Shown here: one piece after another, positions 33,720 through 46,107 of the stretch
Numbering within the stretch: position 1 is the first letter of the stretch
How the letters are laid out: the number at the start of each line of letters is the position of its first letter
DNA from: Ascochyta rabiei
Lineage: Eukaryota > Ascomycota > Dothideomycetes > Pleosporales > Didymellaceae
Length of the DNA stretch: 64,000 nt
Direction: 5' to 3'
NCBI RefSeq assembly: GCF_004011695.2
Contig: NC_082415.1
Location: forward strand, 992,001 to 1,056,000
The notes under the pieces: model-generated
The model's database searches: none
Told to the model about the DNA's origin: nothing
What the model saw: the letters and a program-made list of their open reading frames with translations, nothing else
Program-made: the position numbers and the translations under genes

Positions 33720-35453
33720 ATGCGCCGCGGTCCATCGAATGGTGGGGCCAAAGCCGCTCATGGAGCCCAATCATCACCACCATCACCAGATCTGTGTGCC
33801 GCCTCCGACGTCGAGGCTGGTCTCAAGAACGAAGTCTCTTTTGATGAATACACCGACATTTCCTCGCTAGTACTCAACTTTGTTCCTTGTCCTTTCGTGT
33901 CCAGCTGCCCCAGCATTGGCAAGAGCAAGAGCAAGAGCAAGAGAAAGAAGATGGATGCATCTGTCGGCCCGCGACGCTTCTCTACGAGTGGCGAGGAAAG
34001 AGATGGATTGCTGTCGGACGCGAGGAAGTCGTCGCAGCAGTATGGTACGCTGCCAGATGCTTCAGAGTTGGAGAGACTTGTGAGCCCGAATGGGACCGTG
34101 GAATTGCACACAACAGCTGGCACAGAAGCGAAGATTCTATTCAAGAGCAGCGTACCGCTGATGCTCACGTACCTGCTGCAGTACAACTTCAGTTTGGTTA
34201 CTATCTTTGTGGTTGGACATATTGGAACCGACGAGCTTGCAATCGCCAGTCTGGCAAGTATGACGGCGAACATTACAGGATTGGCAGTGTACGAAGGACT
34301 GGCGACGAGCTTGGATACGCTGTGTGCACAGGCGTATGGGAGTGGAAAGAAGACGTTGGTTGGTCTGCACTTGCAACGCATGTGCTTGTTCATGCTGCTG
34401 GTGACAATTCCAATTGGCGCACTCTGGCTGACCTCGGGCTGGATCCTCGCAGCTCTGGTTCCTGAGACAGAGCTGGCTCATCGCGCGGGGCAATACTTAT
34501 CCCTTCTTCTCGCAGGCGCTCCAGGCTACGCCATTTTCGAAGCAGGAAAACGCTTCACCCAGGCCCAAGGCCTTTTCAATGCCTCCCTCTTCGTCCTTCT
34601 CATCGCAACACCCATCAACATCATCCTCAACTACATCTTCGTCTTCGTTCTGGAGTGGGATCTCGCCGGAGCGGCTGTGGCAACTGTCATTTCCAACAAT
34701 ACACTCCCGTTTCTCCTCTGGATCTACGTCTATTTCGTCAACCCAGCCTCCCTCGAATGCTGGGGCGGCTTCTCACGATCTGCTTTCACGCACTGGGGCC
34801 CCATGGTCAAGCTCGCAATCCCGGGCATCATCATGGTCGAAACAGAATGGCTGGCCTTTGACATTCTTACTTTCTCGTCCACCTACCTCAGCACTGCTCA
34901 CCTCGCTGCCCAAAGCATCATCATGACCATGGCCGTCGCAATCTACCACGTCCCTTTCTCCGTCGGCGTTGCCGTCTCCACACGCCTGGGCAACCTCGTA
35001 GGCGCAGGAAGTCTGAAGGCAGCCCGAATCGCGACAAAGTGTTACATTCTCACCTTCCTCGCTATCGGACTGGTCGACTTTGTCGTTCTTACGGCCTGCA
35101 AAGACATCCTCCCGAAAGCTTTCACCACCGACCCGGTTGTGCAAGACATTGTGTCCACGGTTCTCCCGCTTCTCGCAGTCTTCCAGTTTTGCGACTCGAC
35201 TACGGCGTTGGTCAACGCGCTCCTGCGCGGTCTCGGCAAGCAGGCTATTGGCGGCTGGTGCAATCTTTTCGTCTACTATGTCGTTGCCGTGCCGCTGGCG
35301 CTGGGGCTGTGCTTCAAGGCAGATTGGAAGCTGCTGGGCTTGTGGACGGGATGTGCGGTCGGGAGTAGCTGTATCAGTGTTACCGAGGGAGTGTATATGA
35401 AATTCTACAACTGGGAAAAGGCGATCGAGGAGGCGAAGGGGAGGGAGGAGTAA
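33720..35453 (+). CDS. MATE-family multidrug/metabolite efflux transporter
   Basis: A single exon encodes 577 residues with about twelve hydrophobic segments from residue 140 onward. Typical MATE wording includes AKILFKSSVPLMLTYLLQYN, FVVGHIGTDELAIASLA, CAQAYGSGKKTLVGLHLQR and the second-half counterpart FSVGVAVSTRLGNLVGAGS. MATE proteins export organic cations or metabolites in exchange for H+ or Na+. The first 140 residues are a cytosolic, Ser/Lys-rich extension with a SKSKSKRKK run coded by a repeated AAGAGC. The alternative start at M78 (MDASVGPRRF) would remove most of this. The final residues are charged. There is no neighbouring biosynthetic gene to hint at a substrate. Confidence 0.9.
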   Translation: MRRGPSNGGAKAAHGAQSSPPSPDLCAASDVEAGLKNEVSFDEYTDISSLVLNFVPCPFVSSCPSIGKSKSKSKRKKMDASVGPRRFSTSGEERDGLLSDARKSSQQYGTLPDASELERLVSPNGTVELHTTAGTEAKILFKSSVPLMLTYLLQYNFSLVTIFVVGHIGTDELAIASLASMTANITGLAVYEGLATSLDTLCAQAYGSGKKTLVGLHLQRMCLFMLLVTIPIGALWLTSGWILAALVPETELAHRAGQYLSLLLAGAPGYAIFEAGKRFTQAQGLFNASLFVLLIATPINIILNYIFVFVLEWDLAGAAVATVISNNTLPFLLWIYVYFVNPASLECWGGFSRSAFTHWGPMVKLAIPGIIMVETEWLAFDILTFSSTYLSTAHLAAQSIIMTMAVAIYHVPFSVGVAVSTRLGNLVGAGSLKAARIATKCYILTFLAIGLVDFVVLTACKDILPKAFTTDPVVQDIVSTVLPLLAVFQFCDSTTALVNALLRGLGKQAIGGWCNLFVYYVVAVPLALGLCFKADWKLLGLWTGCAVGSSCISVTEGVYMKFYNWEKAIEEAKGREE

Positions 35454-36023
35454 TTTCGCCCCTCTTTCGTACGAGGATGGGAAGAAGTGTTTTTGGTTCT
35501 TTGGGAGGATGGTTAAGGCGGGATGTATAGACAGACGTATTGGTAACGGACTTGTAAAGAATATGGCAGAGGGTCAATTCAATGTCCATAGGACAGACGT
35601 TGTTCACGCAACTTCCAATTACTCCTCGAAGACTTTTTTGCTTTAATCCTCGACGTTCCTTGCATAGTTTCAAAGATCGTCTGCACCAGTGTCTGGCGTT
35701 CTTTGCTGCACCTATGGTCCATGAACACGACATGTAGATCCATCCTCCAGTCCAGACCCCGTACGATCTCAGTACATCGGCATGTGCAACGCCGTCCATC
35801 GACGCGGTCTTCCGAGCCGTGTGGTTCAGCGGAGTTACGTGCGTTGCAGGTGAGTCGGCTGCATGTGGGGACTATCTGGGGGAGGCGAATGTGGGGATGG
35901 AGAATAGGGAGGGGTAGACGGCGGGAAAGCGGTGGGGACTGTGGCTCGCGTTGTGTGGGGAGAGAGGTGGGGGGTAGAGTGATGGGGTCTGAGTGTTAGA
36001 GGGGGCGAGGGTGGAATGATGGA
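35454..36023. other. 3' flank of the MATE gene
   Basis: This stretch contains no supported gene. It becomes GT- and G-rich toward 36000. Confidence 0.35.
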
Positions 36024-36075
36024 GGAGAAATGGAAAGGAGAAATGGCAAGGAGAAACGGAAAGGAGAAATAGAAA
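36024..36075. repeat. 13-bp purine tandem repeat, four copies
   Basis: The unit is GGAGAAATGGAAA. Copies at 36024, 36037, 36050 and 36063 differ by one or two bases each (GGCAA, ACGG, ATAG). Purine-only sequence continues to about 36093. Confidence 0.9.
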
Positions 36076-37244
36076 GAAAAGATGAAAGAGTAGCAGCCAA
36101 ACATCGTGGCTTAGGTCTAGTGTCTTATTCCCATGAATTTCTATGACAAGTCTGGAGCTGTAGTTTTACGAAATGAATCCGTAGATCTGTATCGATATTG
36201 AGATGTAAATCTGAAAGCTGCATAAGATCCTCTAACGTTTTGTGAGCTCTAGCAACAATGTTCAGAGCAAGAGCACCACGACATTCCGTGGCATGTTGGG
36301 ATGCGACGAGCAAGCGGCGTAGAGATCAGCTTTCCTTTTTTTTGCTTTGGTGTTCTAGACTGGCTGAGATCGGATATTCAGCTGGTCTGGAACCAATATT
36401 CCTGTCAAACGTGACAGCCACTGATCTGTATGGATGTAATAGATCATGTGGTAAGTGTGGGATGAGCTCGGCTCTTACAGCTGACATTGCTGGGATTGAG
36501 TCGACATTGTCGCTCCGCTTCGGGGTTTGATGTACATGGAAAGACGCTAAGCTCAAAGTTTATACTAAGAGGAGGCATAGGTGGTACCTGGAGAGACCAG
36601 GTACCGTACATGTGGGTGGGAAGGGCCGAGAAAACACGGCTGGAGTCATGACGATTCTGAGAGATGAGGCTTCGAGCTGTGTGAGAATGTGTAGCAAAGT
36701 GGAAATGTTGACTACTGAGTGGTGGAAGTCTCCGTAAGCTCTGACCCCCTGCCCAGAGATGCTGCATGTAGCCGTTCCTGCAGTGCCGCTTGACTGTGAC
36801 GCTAGCGCAGACGTGGTCTAGTCGATGTAACCACTCCTCGACGTCAATCCATCACTGACGTTCCACAACCTCAGCGTCTGCAACTTCAAGCACGTCCCCT
36901 CTCCAGCACAAAACTCGGGAATGCGGAAACGAAGACCGACGAGGGTACCGAACGGTGAGGCTCTTGTTTTGTGCATGTTGCTCATCCGTAGGATTCGATC
37001 AGCGTAAATCGTTAATCATTATCTCGTACATTACGTGCATACACGGAAACAAACTAAAGTACATGAAAAACGAGAGACTGGTACCATGTTTAGGCAAATG
37101 CAGTGCAAACGAAGAAGTGCAAGCCATAAACCCCTCTCAACAAACCGAAATGCTGCTTTTCTCGTACAACAGCGGCCGAGATAATCCATTACTGGCGTAG
37201 CAAGTGACCAAATCCAAACCCTGAGGTGATCGATCATCAACCTT
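36076..37244. other. Intergenic region
   Basis: This lies downstream of the C2H2 gene. It holds short frames only and no recognisable feature. Confidence 0.4.
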
Positions 37245-38657
37245 TCAGAGACGACAGCGAATCTTGCGCTCGTTACGGCTGACCTTTGCGCTATCCTCAT
37301 CGCTTTCCAAGGAACAGTCATCTCCAACTGCTTTTCTATACGCCTTCTCGAGGAACTCAATGTGTTTTGCATCATCAGCATACTTGATCATCTCTGAGAA
37401 GGGTAGTCTTGGATTGCGACCATCCTTCTTGCCAGGGATGCGGATATGTGTTGTTCCGTGCTGCCAGTAGTTGTCGCGACGATCGAAGACTTTGGGGCAG
37501 CCCTCGACTCGGCACTCATGCTCTTTGACGCCTAAGTGAATCCTCTGATGCCGTTTGAGGTGCTCTGGTCTCTTGAATCTGCTCGTGCAGTCTCTCCAGT
37601 CGCAATACTTCCATTCGACTGTGGGACCATCAATCGGCTCGCGCTTACCAGTGAGCGGATTCACTTCGTAACCCTCAACGTCGATACGACCATCATGCGA
37701 ACGCCTGAACACAAGCTGGGATTTGGATTTCGAACTTCTCCTTTTGGAGACACCGTTCAGACGCTGTCGTTCTTTTTTGACAGTCTTTCCGCCCTTGGGC
37801 GAGATATGGATTGACCGTGTGAACTTTTCTTCGGCTTCAGATCCCTCGACCTCCTGCTTGACTTGGACGCCATCAGAGTCTAAGTGACAGTAGACCTCTT
37901 GTGGCGAAGGAGGAAGCGTCATTGGAGCATTATCATGTGGTGATGCTTCGAAAGTCATGGGTGCATTGTCGAACCCTTCTGTTTCCATCAAGGAGCTAGA
38001 GTTACCATCGTCGACAAAGTCGTACTCATCGTCGCCGACTAGCGCATCGGCTGGAGCCATAGTCTGACCAACCATGGCATGAGTATTTTGAACCTGTGGT
38101 TGCCAGAACGACTGCTGCCCAGCCAGCCCGAAGTCGAGATCTGAGTGCTCGGTGGCGGTGGAAAAACTCCAGTTTGAGCCAGCAGACGATTGGGTAAGGT
38201 TGTCTGACTCAACGAACGAGTTCAACTGAGAGGGCAGATAGCCTGTGCCAGATGCCAGTGTGTCACTCATTCGAAGAGGCATCCCATGTTCGATGCTGTT
38301 GGTATGTGGTAAAGACCAGTCGTTGCAGAAGGAATCTGTGGTTGTCGCTTTCATTGGTATTCCTACAGTTCCCAGTGGGAGAGCATGGCGTAAACCAGAC
38401 ATCGACTGCGTTTGGAAATTGCTGAACGGGTTCACATGCTGCCAACTTGCCTCCGAGAAAGTACTCCGTTCCGTTGTGGGCGTTGGTACCGAGTAGTCGG
38501 AGGCGGATAACGATACAATCGAGCCTCTTCGTTCCTCAATACCGCTGTAAGGCGAGGGCGGCGTAAGAAACCCTGAGTATGGACCAAAGGCTGGCGACAT
38601 TTGGGGCGTATCTCCTGATATTCCTCGACGATATGTTCTTGATCCAGATTTGAGCAT
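37245..38657 (-). CDS. C2H2 zinc-finger transcription factor
   Basis: A single coding exon gives 470 residues. Two adjacent C2H2 fingers lie in the C-terminal third. The first is C-x4-C-x12-H-x3-H beginning CDWRDC and containing RFKRPEHLKRHQRIH. The second begins CRVEGC and contains VFDRRDNYWQH. A conserved-looking tail follows (PRLPFSEMIKYADDAKHIEFLEKAYRKAVG) and ends in a basic RKIRCRL. The N-terminal 300 residues are Ser/Thr/Pro-rich and acidic, as in activation domains. A probable 48-nt leader intron sits just upstream (38718-38671, GTAAGT...ATAG). The finger pattern recalls conidiation regulators such as BrlA, but I cannot assign it. Confidence 0.82.
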   Translation of the reverse strand: MLKSGSRTYRRGISGDTPQMSPAFGPYSGFLTPPSPYSGIEERRGSIVSLSASDYSVPTPTTERSTFSEASWQHVNPFSNFQTQSMSGLRHALPLGTVGIPMKATTTDSFCNDWSLPHTNSIEHGMPLRMSDTLASGTGYLPSQLNSFVESDNLTQSSAGSNWSFSTATEHSDLDFGLAGQQSFWQPQVQNTHAMVGQTMAPADALVGDDEYDFVDDGNSSSLMETEGFDNAPMTFEASPHDNAPMTLPPSPQEVYCHLDSDGVQVKQEVEGSEAEEKFTRSIHISPKGGKTVKKERQRLNGVSKRRSSKSKSQLVFRRSHDGRIDVEGYEVNPLTGKREPIDGPTVEWKYCDWRDCTSRFKRPEHLKRHQRIHLGVKEHECRVEGCPKVFDRRDNYWQHGTTHIRIPGKKDGRNPRLPFSEMIKYADDAKHIEFLEKAYRKAVGDDCSLESDEDSAKVSRNERKIRCRL

Positions 38658-41600
38658 GCTTTTTGATGTGCTATGATGGGTCAGCCAAACGTTTGCACTT
38701 TGAGCCTGGCAAACTTACTCTTGATGTGAAGCTACTACTAAGAAAAAGGATGATGAAATCTCGCGGTCTTGGTAGATGGATGCTTCGATAAGAAAGAGCG
38801 AAGTTGGCTGCGCTTATGAATCAGGGTCCACGATGGAAGACTGAGATCATACGGCGGCGGCGGAAATGCGGGATGCTCTCACTAACGTCTGTGACACAAG
38901 ACTAAAAGTGCGGTCGTGGAGGCAGGGCCCTGGAATGGCGTGTAGTCTTGCCCCAACCGTACCGATGGAATTCTAGGTGAACAGCACCTGAATTGTTCTT
39001 GGATTGTGGTACGACTGCAAGGGGCCTGGGCGCAAAATTCAGGTACTCTTACCCACAAACTGGCCAAACTCAGATCGGATGGTGTATGAGCACAACAGTT
39101 TGACGACAGGACCGGCAGAAGTGGATTTTACACGCACACAGACAGCCAGCCTTGCAGACAGCTAGACGCATCCACAAGCACCACAACGGCGTCTGACTTG
39201 AGCCGACGTGTTGCGCACTGTAACCTGGCAGACTGGTAAACGCCTCCTCGTTGGGATGGAACCTCAGGACCCTACCATGGGGAATGCGCTATGCCAGTAG
39301 CCACTCGAGATCGTCTGTCGGCTGGACTTCCACTATTTCCAGTCCCCCTAAACTCACTGGCCCACCATACCATCAGTGGACCCGCTCAAGGCTTCGCCAT
39401 CGACTTTCAACACTGCCTCATGGACTCTACATCAGTTGTTACGCGACTCGTTTGGCGGAAGCTGCAGACCTTTCCGCAGAGGAATGTCTCTAGTGGCTGT
39501 TCTCCAGCTGGATCTGGCTTAGCCAGGTAGTGGAGAAACGACTTGCGCATCACGTTGTACAACAAGTCCGGCCCCGATCAGGACGATCTCTCTGATCGTT
39601 CGTTCACTTGCTGTGACCTCCTATTACTGCAAGCTCTCTAGGTTATACCGAGATTCCGCTGTGATTGCACCACAATACCTGCTCATCGGTACAGCGACAT
39701 GGGACTGCCTTTTACAATTGTTCCCCAGTTCAAAAACAGCTCAGCATCTTGTTCGCCACATTCACATGGCTTGATGAATCGGCTCTCTCATGAAGCTTGC
39801 TGCGCCAGGTTGAGTGAGACTGTTCGATCAGCTATTATTGTTTGTTTTCCGCACTGGAAGCGATGGGCATGCGTGTGCTAGGATCTTGTGTGACACAGCA
39901 TCAGTGACGGCATCAAAGACGGCATCTGAGACGGCAGGACAGTTTAGCTTACCAGAAACATCACAAAACCTCCAGGCTGGACAAGCCACTTGCCGCAGTG
40001 GTGTCATAGGCTGCTTCAAAATTTGCAACATCTACTTCACATCGTAGGGAGTCTGGAAGCATGATCAGTAAATATTGGCACAGCATTTCCCATGGACTGC
40101 CAAACCCCGCGCCTATAACAAAGAGATAGTGGTTTATAATTTAGGCAATAGCAAGGCTGAATCTCTCTCAGGACGTTGTTTGAGACATGGTCTCTTTGCT
40201 CAAGACAAAACACTGAATCTCGTGTTTGATTGGCTTGCGGTGCTTCTCTCGGTTTAATGCTGCCGTCTACAAGGGCCGTCTCGGGTAGTTCACGGCCAGC
40301 TACAAGATCTCACGGGACCTTGCATTTCCTCCGGAGAATCCGGCCGAAGATGCTGGATACTCGCTGTGAAGCCAAGGCAGTTGCGTCGTGGAGGTTCATT
40401 GTGCGCACACTCAAGACTTCTAAAACAGTTCCAGGCTGCCATGGAAAGATAAGACTCAGCGATACGCTCGGTATCCGCTAATGGATCATCGGTATTGCCC
40501 TTTGTACAACAAAGGTTGTCATCTATTCATTGCGCTACCCCGAACGGTAAAGCGGGCTCCGCACTCAAAATGACATGCATGACAACGCATGGAAATCACT
40601 GGTCAACCTGACAATAGCGTCGTGTCGACATGCAAGCCAAGGTACAGAAAAGTCTCCGTATGCAAGCGTGTACTACCCAACATAAAGCCGAAATAGGTGG
40701 GCTTGCACCAAAGAGCTGATTTTGCAGACAGCACCTACCGGTTTGGAACAGGAGCAGGAAGATGGCCCAGATCTGTGAGGGTTCAGTCCTCGGTCTGCGG
40801 ACTGAGATCCTGCGGGTTCGAGCGCATTAATGCATGTGCCTACGCTAGTGCCTAAAACTCCTTCAACAGTGATGCATATTGGGTGGCGGAGAGAATGTTC
40901 CACTAACTCACAGTCCCGTGAGGATTTAGTTCGAGTCTCATTCTCGAACTTCGTTGGTGGGAGTTTCTGTCCGAGTGCCCTTCTGAACAAGCCAAACGCG
41001 CAAGAGTAAGGTCGCAGAGAACTGCATATGTTTCCGGAACATCCGTAGACCATGATCGGCTCAGAGCAGTGCATCTGCCAGGGCTGCTTCTAGACTCTCG
41101 TCACGTTGAGTTCGCGCTTTTCGAAGGAAGGGCGCCGCTCAAGATACTCACGCGTTTACTCGAGAGAAAAAATTATCCCACTCGTGTCTCCTGGATATGG
41201 CACAGCATAGAATAGCTGCGTTATCGCATCCATCTTCCAAGACCTCGCTTGATACCTTCCATTCCAGACTTCCCATGCGAGGCGTCGAGAAGGTGAAGAG
41301 TTGCCCAGCATCTCGACATCAGAATATGGGCACCGCTTGAAAAGTCGGTTCGCAAAAATAATCTAAAAAAAATCTGTCTGCGAACGATCACTGATGCTGA
41401 TTTTCTCAAGAGTGAGGAGCCCATGAGATGCTCGCATCAGGATGGCATGATGCTCTCTAGGTGTTGCAGTTGTACTCCGTAGAGAGCAAAGACTATCGGC
41501 CACTGAAGCTGCGACGCAACTCCATCAGTGCTCATGGCCACAAAGAGAATATGCGCGACATGGCCTGCATACATGACAGCAAGGGCAAATGGTGCACCGT

Positions 41601-44046
41601 GGATTCGCACCGGTGGCTCTATACGAGGGCCAAGACACCATGTACTCCCGTCACTCGGCCTGTTACCATTGCAAGTGCAGGGATCGGCGGCAACGTTGGC
41701 GGGAGGACTGAATCGCGGTATTGAAGCGGGTATTGATGGGCATACGACAGATCCGATGGTCAAGAAGTGGTTTGTGCGTCCCGTGGAGCTACCGCAGGTA
41801 CCTGACACAACGACTACGGTATCAGTCTCGCTTCCAACAGTGAGTGGAGACATTGTGCTGTCGTTTCGCTGCGGGCCGTTGAGGAATTCAGGGTGTGCTC
41901 GGTCCCCCAACTCTACACACCGAGGTAGATCATCTTCGTCGTTCTCAAATCATAATTCAACGTCGCTTTCTCCCCTTGTACGGTTCCTTTAGATACTCTA
42001 TCATTGTACTGACTGCAGTCGCCACTTTTTGAACACATTCCTCGGTTAACGCACCATGAGGCTGTCTAGCATTCTGATGACATTGACAGCAGGCATATGA
42101 GCACGTAAGCCCTCATGTCATGCACGAGACAGACCAATCGTGGCTCATATGTAGTCATACGGCTAAAGCTGGCTGCCGACGAACGTTCTTTTCAAGTTTT
42201 TCCCAATGCCGCTCAAGCCGTACGAATGCACAGAGTGTCTCTGCACAGCTCCTCATCTTGGATGAGACGAGCTAGCCGAGAAACGAAGAAGAAGATTTTC
42301 TTGATATCTGTATGCTGGTCCCAGTAAAACTCGACCTGACAGCCTCTGCGAAACAACCACGAGGAGCTCGAGCCAAAAGTCCTTGCTCAGCACTTGAACA
42401 TGGCATGGCATTATAGTCAATCCCCATGTTCACCAAAAAGAATCCGGAATGGACTCCGCATGTGCATGAGGAAAAGACGTTTTGTGCGACCGTCAGAGTG
42501 AAAGGCCCGATAACTTCCAGGCAAGCGGCTCGCGAGGGGCGACTCAATGCAGGCTTCTACTTTGAGGGTTCCCGTACGAACGCCTGTTGCACCTTGTTCT
42601 TGACTTCAAGCCCTATGACGTGACGAAGTTCATGGTCATGCACAACATACTTGCATCATGTCTTTGGAACATCCAGAGATGCTGCCATAGGCGCCGCGGC
42701 TGACACCAGCCGATTCCATCATTGTGGTTCGAACGGGAATTTCCTGGTAGACCGTGACTGACTGGTGGTGGACTTGGAACAATTGTTCGACTTCAGCCAC
42801 CCTCTCACATCTCCACTACTTTAGCAGCCACCTCCGAGATTTCTCCCATCCGATAGTCTTTCCGAAACTTCAAGTCGCGGCTGGCCAACCACGCAAGCTC
42901 TACGGGCCGACTCTCGATCCACCACTCCACTTGCGCCGCTGTTCACACATTCTAATAATGCAGTGCAACGACACCAACATTTCAAGTACACATGAATACG
43001 AGCTTTGAGGTGGAGGCCTCTTCTGGTCACTTTCAAGCTCGGTGAATTTTGCCGTATCATGCTAGGTAGAATGTTTCACGTCTTGATCAAACGTCCAAAG
43101 AGGAGACGTTTCCACATTCGTGCAATAACTTGATCGGCAAGGGCCTTGGATGCCAACACCCCATCATCTGGCAACGAGGCTGTTGAGTTAGGGATGTACT
43201 GCGCCATTAGCATGTTCAAAGATTGCTACCTTGCGCCTCAACATGGACTCACTGTCATTTGCCACATCTTGTGCAGCAACGGCCGAACGACTGTTCGCAT
43301 CAAGACGATCGCAAAATCACTGGGTACCCCAGAGGGGCTTTTTCATTGATCATCCAACGGTCTCGATCGATTTCTGTGTTCCATCGGGACATTACGTGTC
43401 TGCGTCGCAACGGCGCCCACCATATTGGGACACGGAGGATTTCACCGCCTCCACAGCTTGCTACTTCTGCCGCATCTGACAGCACATACCAGAATGGTAC
43501 GTCCCGCAATGATGTGCAGAGCTATTCAATCCTTCAGCATCGTGGTTGGTATGTTCTGCATAAGTTGCGCACTCTTGCGTACATCGGTTACGTACAGCTG
43601 GCCGTCCCGTCTGTAACATTGCAATATGTCGTGCATAACAAACCCCGCTTTTGAATGTCCTGTCGCTTGCATATGCTTGCATGCCACATGTTGGGCGATC
43701 ATACCCAGAAAAACTTGTCGCGAACCCGTAAACCGATGGTATTGAGAGAGTGGCACAACCTCCATCATGATGAAGTATCAGGACTAACATCGGGACGTAC
43801 GAATTATGCTGATCGCTCGTTGAAATGATAGAGTGCTTAGTTGTATACTGGATACGTGGCTGTGTTCCTAGCTGTCAATATGTTCACCTGGTTCGTTGCA
43901 GCTTGTGATAGCCTATACACACCGTCTGAGGATATGCATACAAACAATAAAGAGCTAAAGTGGATGCCGTGCTATCATTTGCATCAATTGTGCTGTCGAA
44001 CAGTGTAATCTGGATATCGAGACGAACCACGTAGTGCGTATCTTCA
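38658..44046. other. 5.4-kb block without recognisable genes
   Basis: The first part holds the leader and promoter of the C2H2 gene (leader intron about 38671-38718). From about 38.8 to 44.0 kb the longest frames are about 130-160 codons (e.g. 41437-41910 minus, 41528-41992 plus). They overlap on both strands and have no motifs. A small imperfect repeat (GACGGCATC...) lies at about 39905-39935. No inverted terminal repeats, transposase or reverse-transcriptase motifs, and no clear tRNA B-box, were found by eye. Confidence 0.45.
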
Positions 44047-45403
44047 TCACATCTTCCTTGCAACCCAGAACACTGGGCGATAGGTGTTCTGTAACATGCT
44101 CCTGGGATTTGAAATATACCCAGTTCCAGGTGTATTCGACTCTTGCTTCTCGACCGTGAAACCCAGATGCTCTACTAATGCCAGAACTTCGTCGTTTGTC
44201 AGCTCAACAGAACCTGGATCGCCAATCCCCGCATCTTGAACATGGGTGTGCTTCTGCTTCTCACCGCTGTCGACTCCTTTGGTAGATCCTTGAGATGCTT
44301 GGTGCCACAGAAGAGGCCCAACGTTAATCCACAGACCACCTGTTTTGAGACAGTTGCGTACAGCCTCAATGTATCGGATAACGTTGGGCGCGGTGTCGAT
44401 GAAGAACACCGTAGCAACAACGTCGAAGACATTGCTGTAGTCCAAGGAGTTGTATAAGACGCAGAAGTCGCCTGTCGACATGCTCATTCGTTCGTGGGCA
44501 GGAAGTTTTGATTCCTGTGCCGTTGCTAGTGCAGTGCCCGGATGTACATCAGGAACTGCGAAAGTTTGGAATTGGTCGGCACGAGAGAGATGATTCGAGC
44601 AGCTCAGGGCGAAAGGAGCAATAGTGAACTCTCCAGCTCGTTGAGTGTGGTTCAGTATTAGAGAGCTTGCCATCAATTCGTGATACGATATCTCATTTCC
44701 CTCGACGCTGAAGCCAGCTTGACATATATCGAACACAGAACGACCTAAGCCGGCGCCGGGGACTAAAACCTTGAGATCTGATCTGTCGATATCGGGCGCT
44801 TTCCCCAGCCTACACGCAAACTCTGCGTGCAATACTTCCAGGACTGGACCAAAACACTTTTCTCGTTCAACGCTGCCCTCGGCACTCCAATCCCGGTAGA
44901 ATTGATTGATGCAGCTTCTTGCTTTGTCCATGTCATTCTGGGTAGTTTGGACTTTCAGGTTGTCCATGACGATTGAAAAGATTCGATACTCGTCATGAGC
45001 ATGTCTCTCTGGAACGATTGATGCTACCCAATCACTGTCAATGGTAGGAGCAATGAAACCCTTAAAGCCAGCCATGAATATGGCCTCAGCTAGCTCAGAA
45101 TTTCTATCGATAAGATCGTCCATCTTGTTTAGAGACTCTAGTACTGAGAAGGGGGGCTTCGATAGAAGTGTCCAGTGTTTCTGAGGCAGAGAGTAGAATG
45201 CTTGCCGGCGTACGTGGGTGCCATTGAAGTGTGCTAAGCGGCGGTATGACCTGACACAATTTAGCACTAGTAATAAATATTGAAACGAAAGAAAGGTACC
45301 GGAAGGAGTCAAGAACTGAGAGAAGATGCTGTTTTTCCTCCGGGTCTGACAAAGGATCGAAATCTCCCTCCCACTCTCTAGTCTCCATGTTGACCTCATC
45401 CAT
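44047..45403 (-). CDS. Carnosine N-methyltransferase-like protein (N2227 family)
   Basis: Exon 1 is 45403-45300 and exon 2 is 45250-44047 (48-nt intron), giving 435 residues. Splicing joins LLSVLDSFR to SYRRLAHFNGTH, a hallmark stretch of the family. The SAM-binding region is LKVLVPGAGLGRSVFDICQ followed by GFSVEGNEISYHELM. A later segment (FDVVATVFFIDTAPNVIRYI, then LKTGGLWINVGPLLWH) is also family-typical. Animal homologues methylate carnosine; fungal ones (yeast YNL092W type) use SAM on histidine-containing peptides or unknown substrates. I start at MDEVNMETREWEGDF; the frame stays open upstream but has no ATG that I could confirm. It is divergent from PAC4, with only 209 bp between starts. 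Confidence 0.9.
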
Positions 45404-45612
45404 GCTGAGTGGGGTGATTGTTCCTTCTTCCTTTTCACCAGAGCAAAGTTCTTTTGACGCTGTCAATGTTGACTTGGCACCTTGTGTCAAATGTCGAGTT
45501 TGGTAGACAAAAGATGGTGTCGCGTGGGGTACGTCCGTGCGCTGAGAGGAAGCCTTGGTGGGGTGAACTCAAGCTCGCCAACATCATCAGTATAGCGCAT
45601 TTACACGGCACA
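45404..45612. promoter_or_regulatory. Compact divergent promoter, methyltransferase / PAC4
   Basis: These 209 bp lie between the two start codons. They must hold both 5' leaders and any shared control elements. Confidence 0.5.
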
Positions 45613-46107
45613 ATGGCTACCTCTCTTACAAACGGCGACGCGTCACATGCGTCTGTTGAGGTTTCATTCCCTCTACCAAAAGCACCACGCACCGACATCA
45701 ACCTCCAGCTTCGCGACAACGGTCCAAACATCACAGTCTTCCTCACCACATCTACGCCTGATTCGGCATCTTCAGTGCCTCTGGGCTCGTTGGTGTATGC
45801 TATGCCAAATGTATGAACATACTCTGACGCTCTGTATCTGGCGAAAGCTGACAAGAGTATGTAGAGGACTACGGCAAGCCAGCCTCTCAGCACACCTCTC
45901 TTTACCCACAGCGCAACGCTCGACTTCACTACACGACTCTCTAAAGTACTCGCTCGCAGGACCGGGAAGCCCATATATGTCAGCAGTTCAATGAGCTTCG
46001 CAAACACCGGCATGGGAGGCACAGTCGAGGAAGAGATGGAAGGCTTCAGGCGTGTTGTCGAAGTCGTCATGGGCTTTCTAAACAACGAGAAGGAGACAGT
46101 GAAGTAG
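45613..46107 (+). CDS. Proteasome assembly chaperone 4 (PAC4/PSMG4-like), two exons
   Basis: Exon 1 is 45613-45810 and exon 2 is 45865-46107 (54-nt intron, GTATGA...TAG), giving 146 residues. The C-terminal half matches PSMG4 in order: STPLFTHSATLDFTTRLSKV, LARRTGKPIYVS, then EEEMEGFRRVV. The corresponding human pattern is a small residue-rich strand, LARKTNKQVFVS, and KEEMEAF. PAC3-PAC4 heterodimers guide assembly of the 20S proteasome alpha ring. The gene is easily missed because a longer 244-codon frame on the opposite strand (46169-45435) covers it. That frame has no splice signals or motifs and is a shadow of this gene. Confidence 0.85.

Noticed and set aside
33758..34393. 211-codon minus-strand frame
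   Set aside because: It is a shadow of the MATE transporter gene.
40790..40840. Possible tRNA B-box (GGGTTCGAGCG)
   Set aside because: It does not match GGTTCRANNCC, and no A-box or acceptor stem was found nearby.
42720..42745. GGTTCGAACGG resembling a tRNA B-box
   Set aside because: The terminal CC is missing and no clover-leaf could be drawn.
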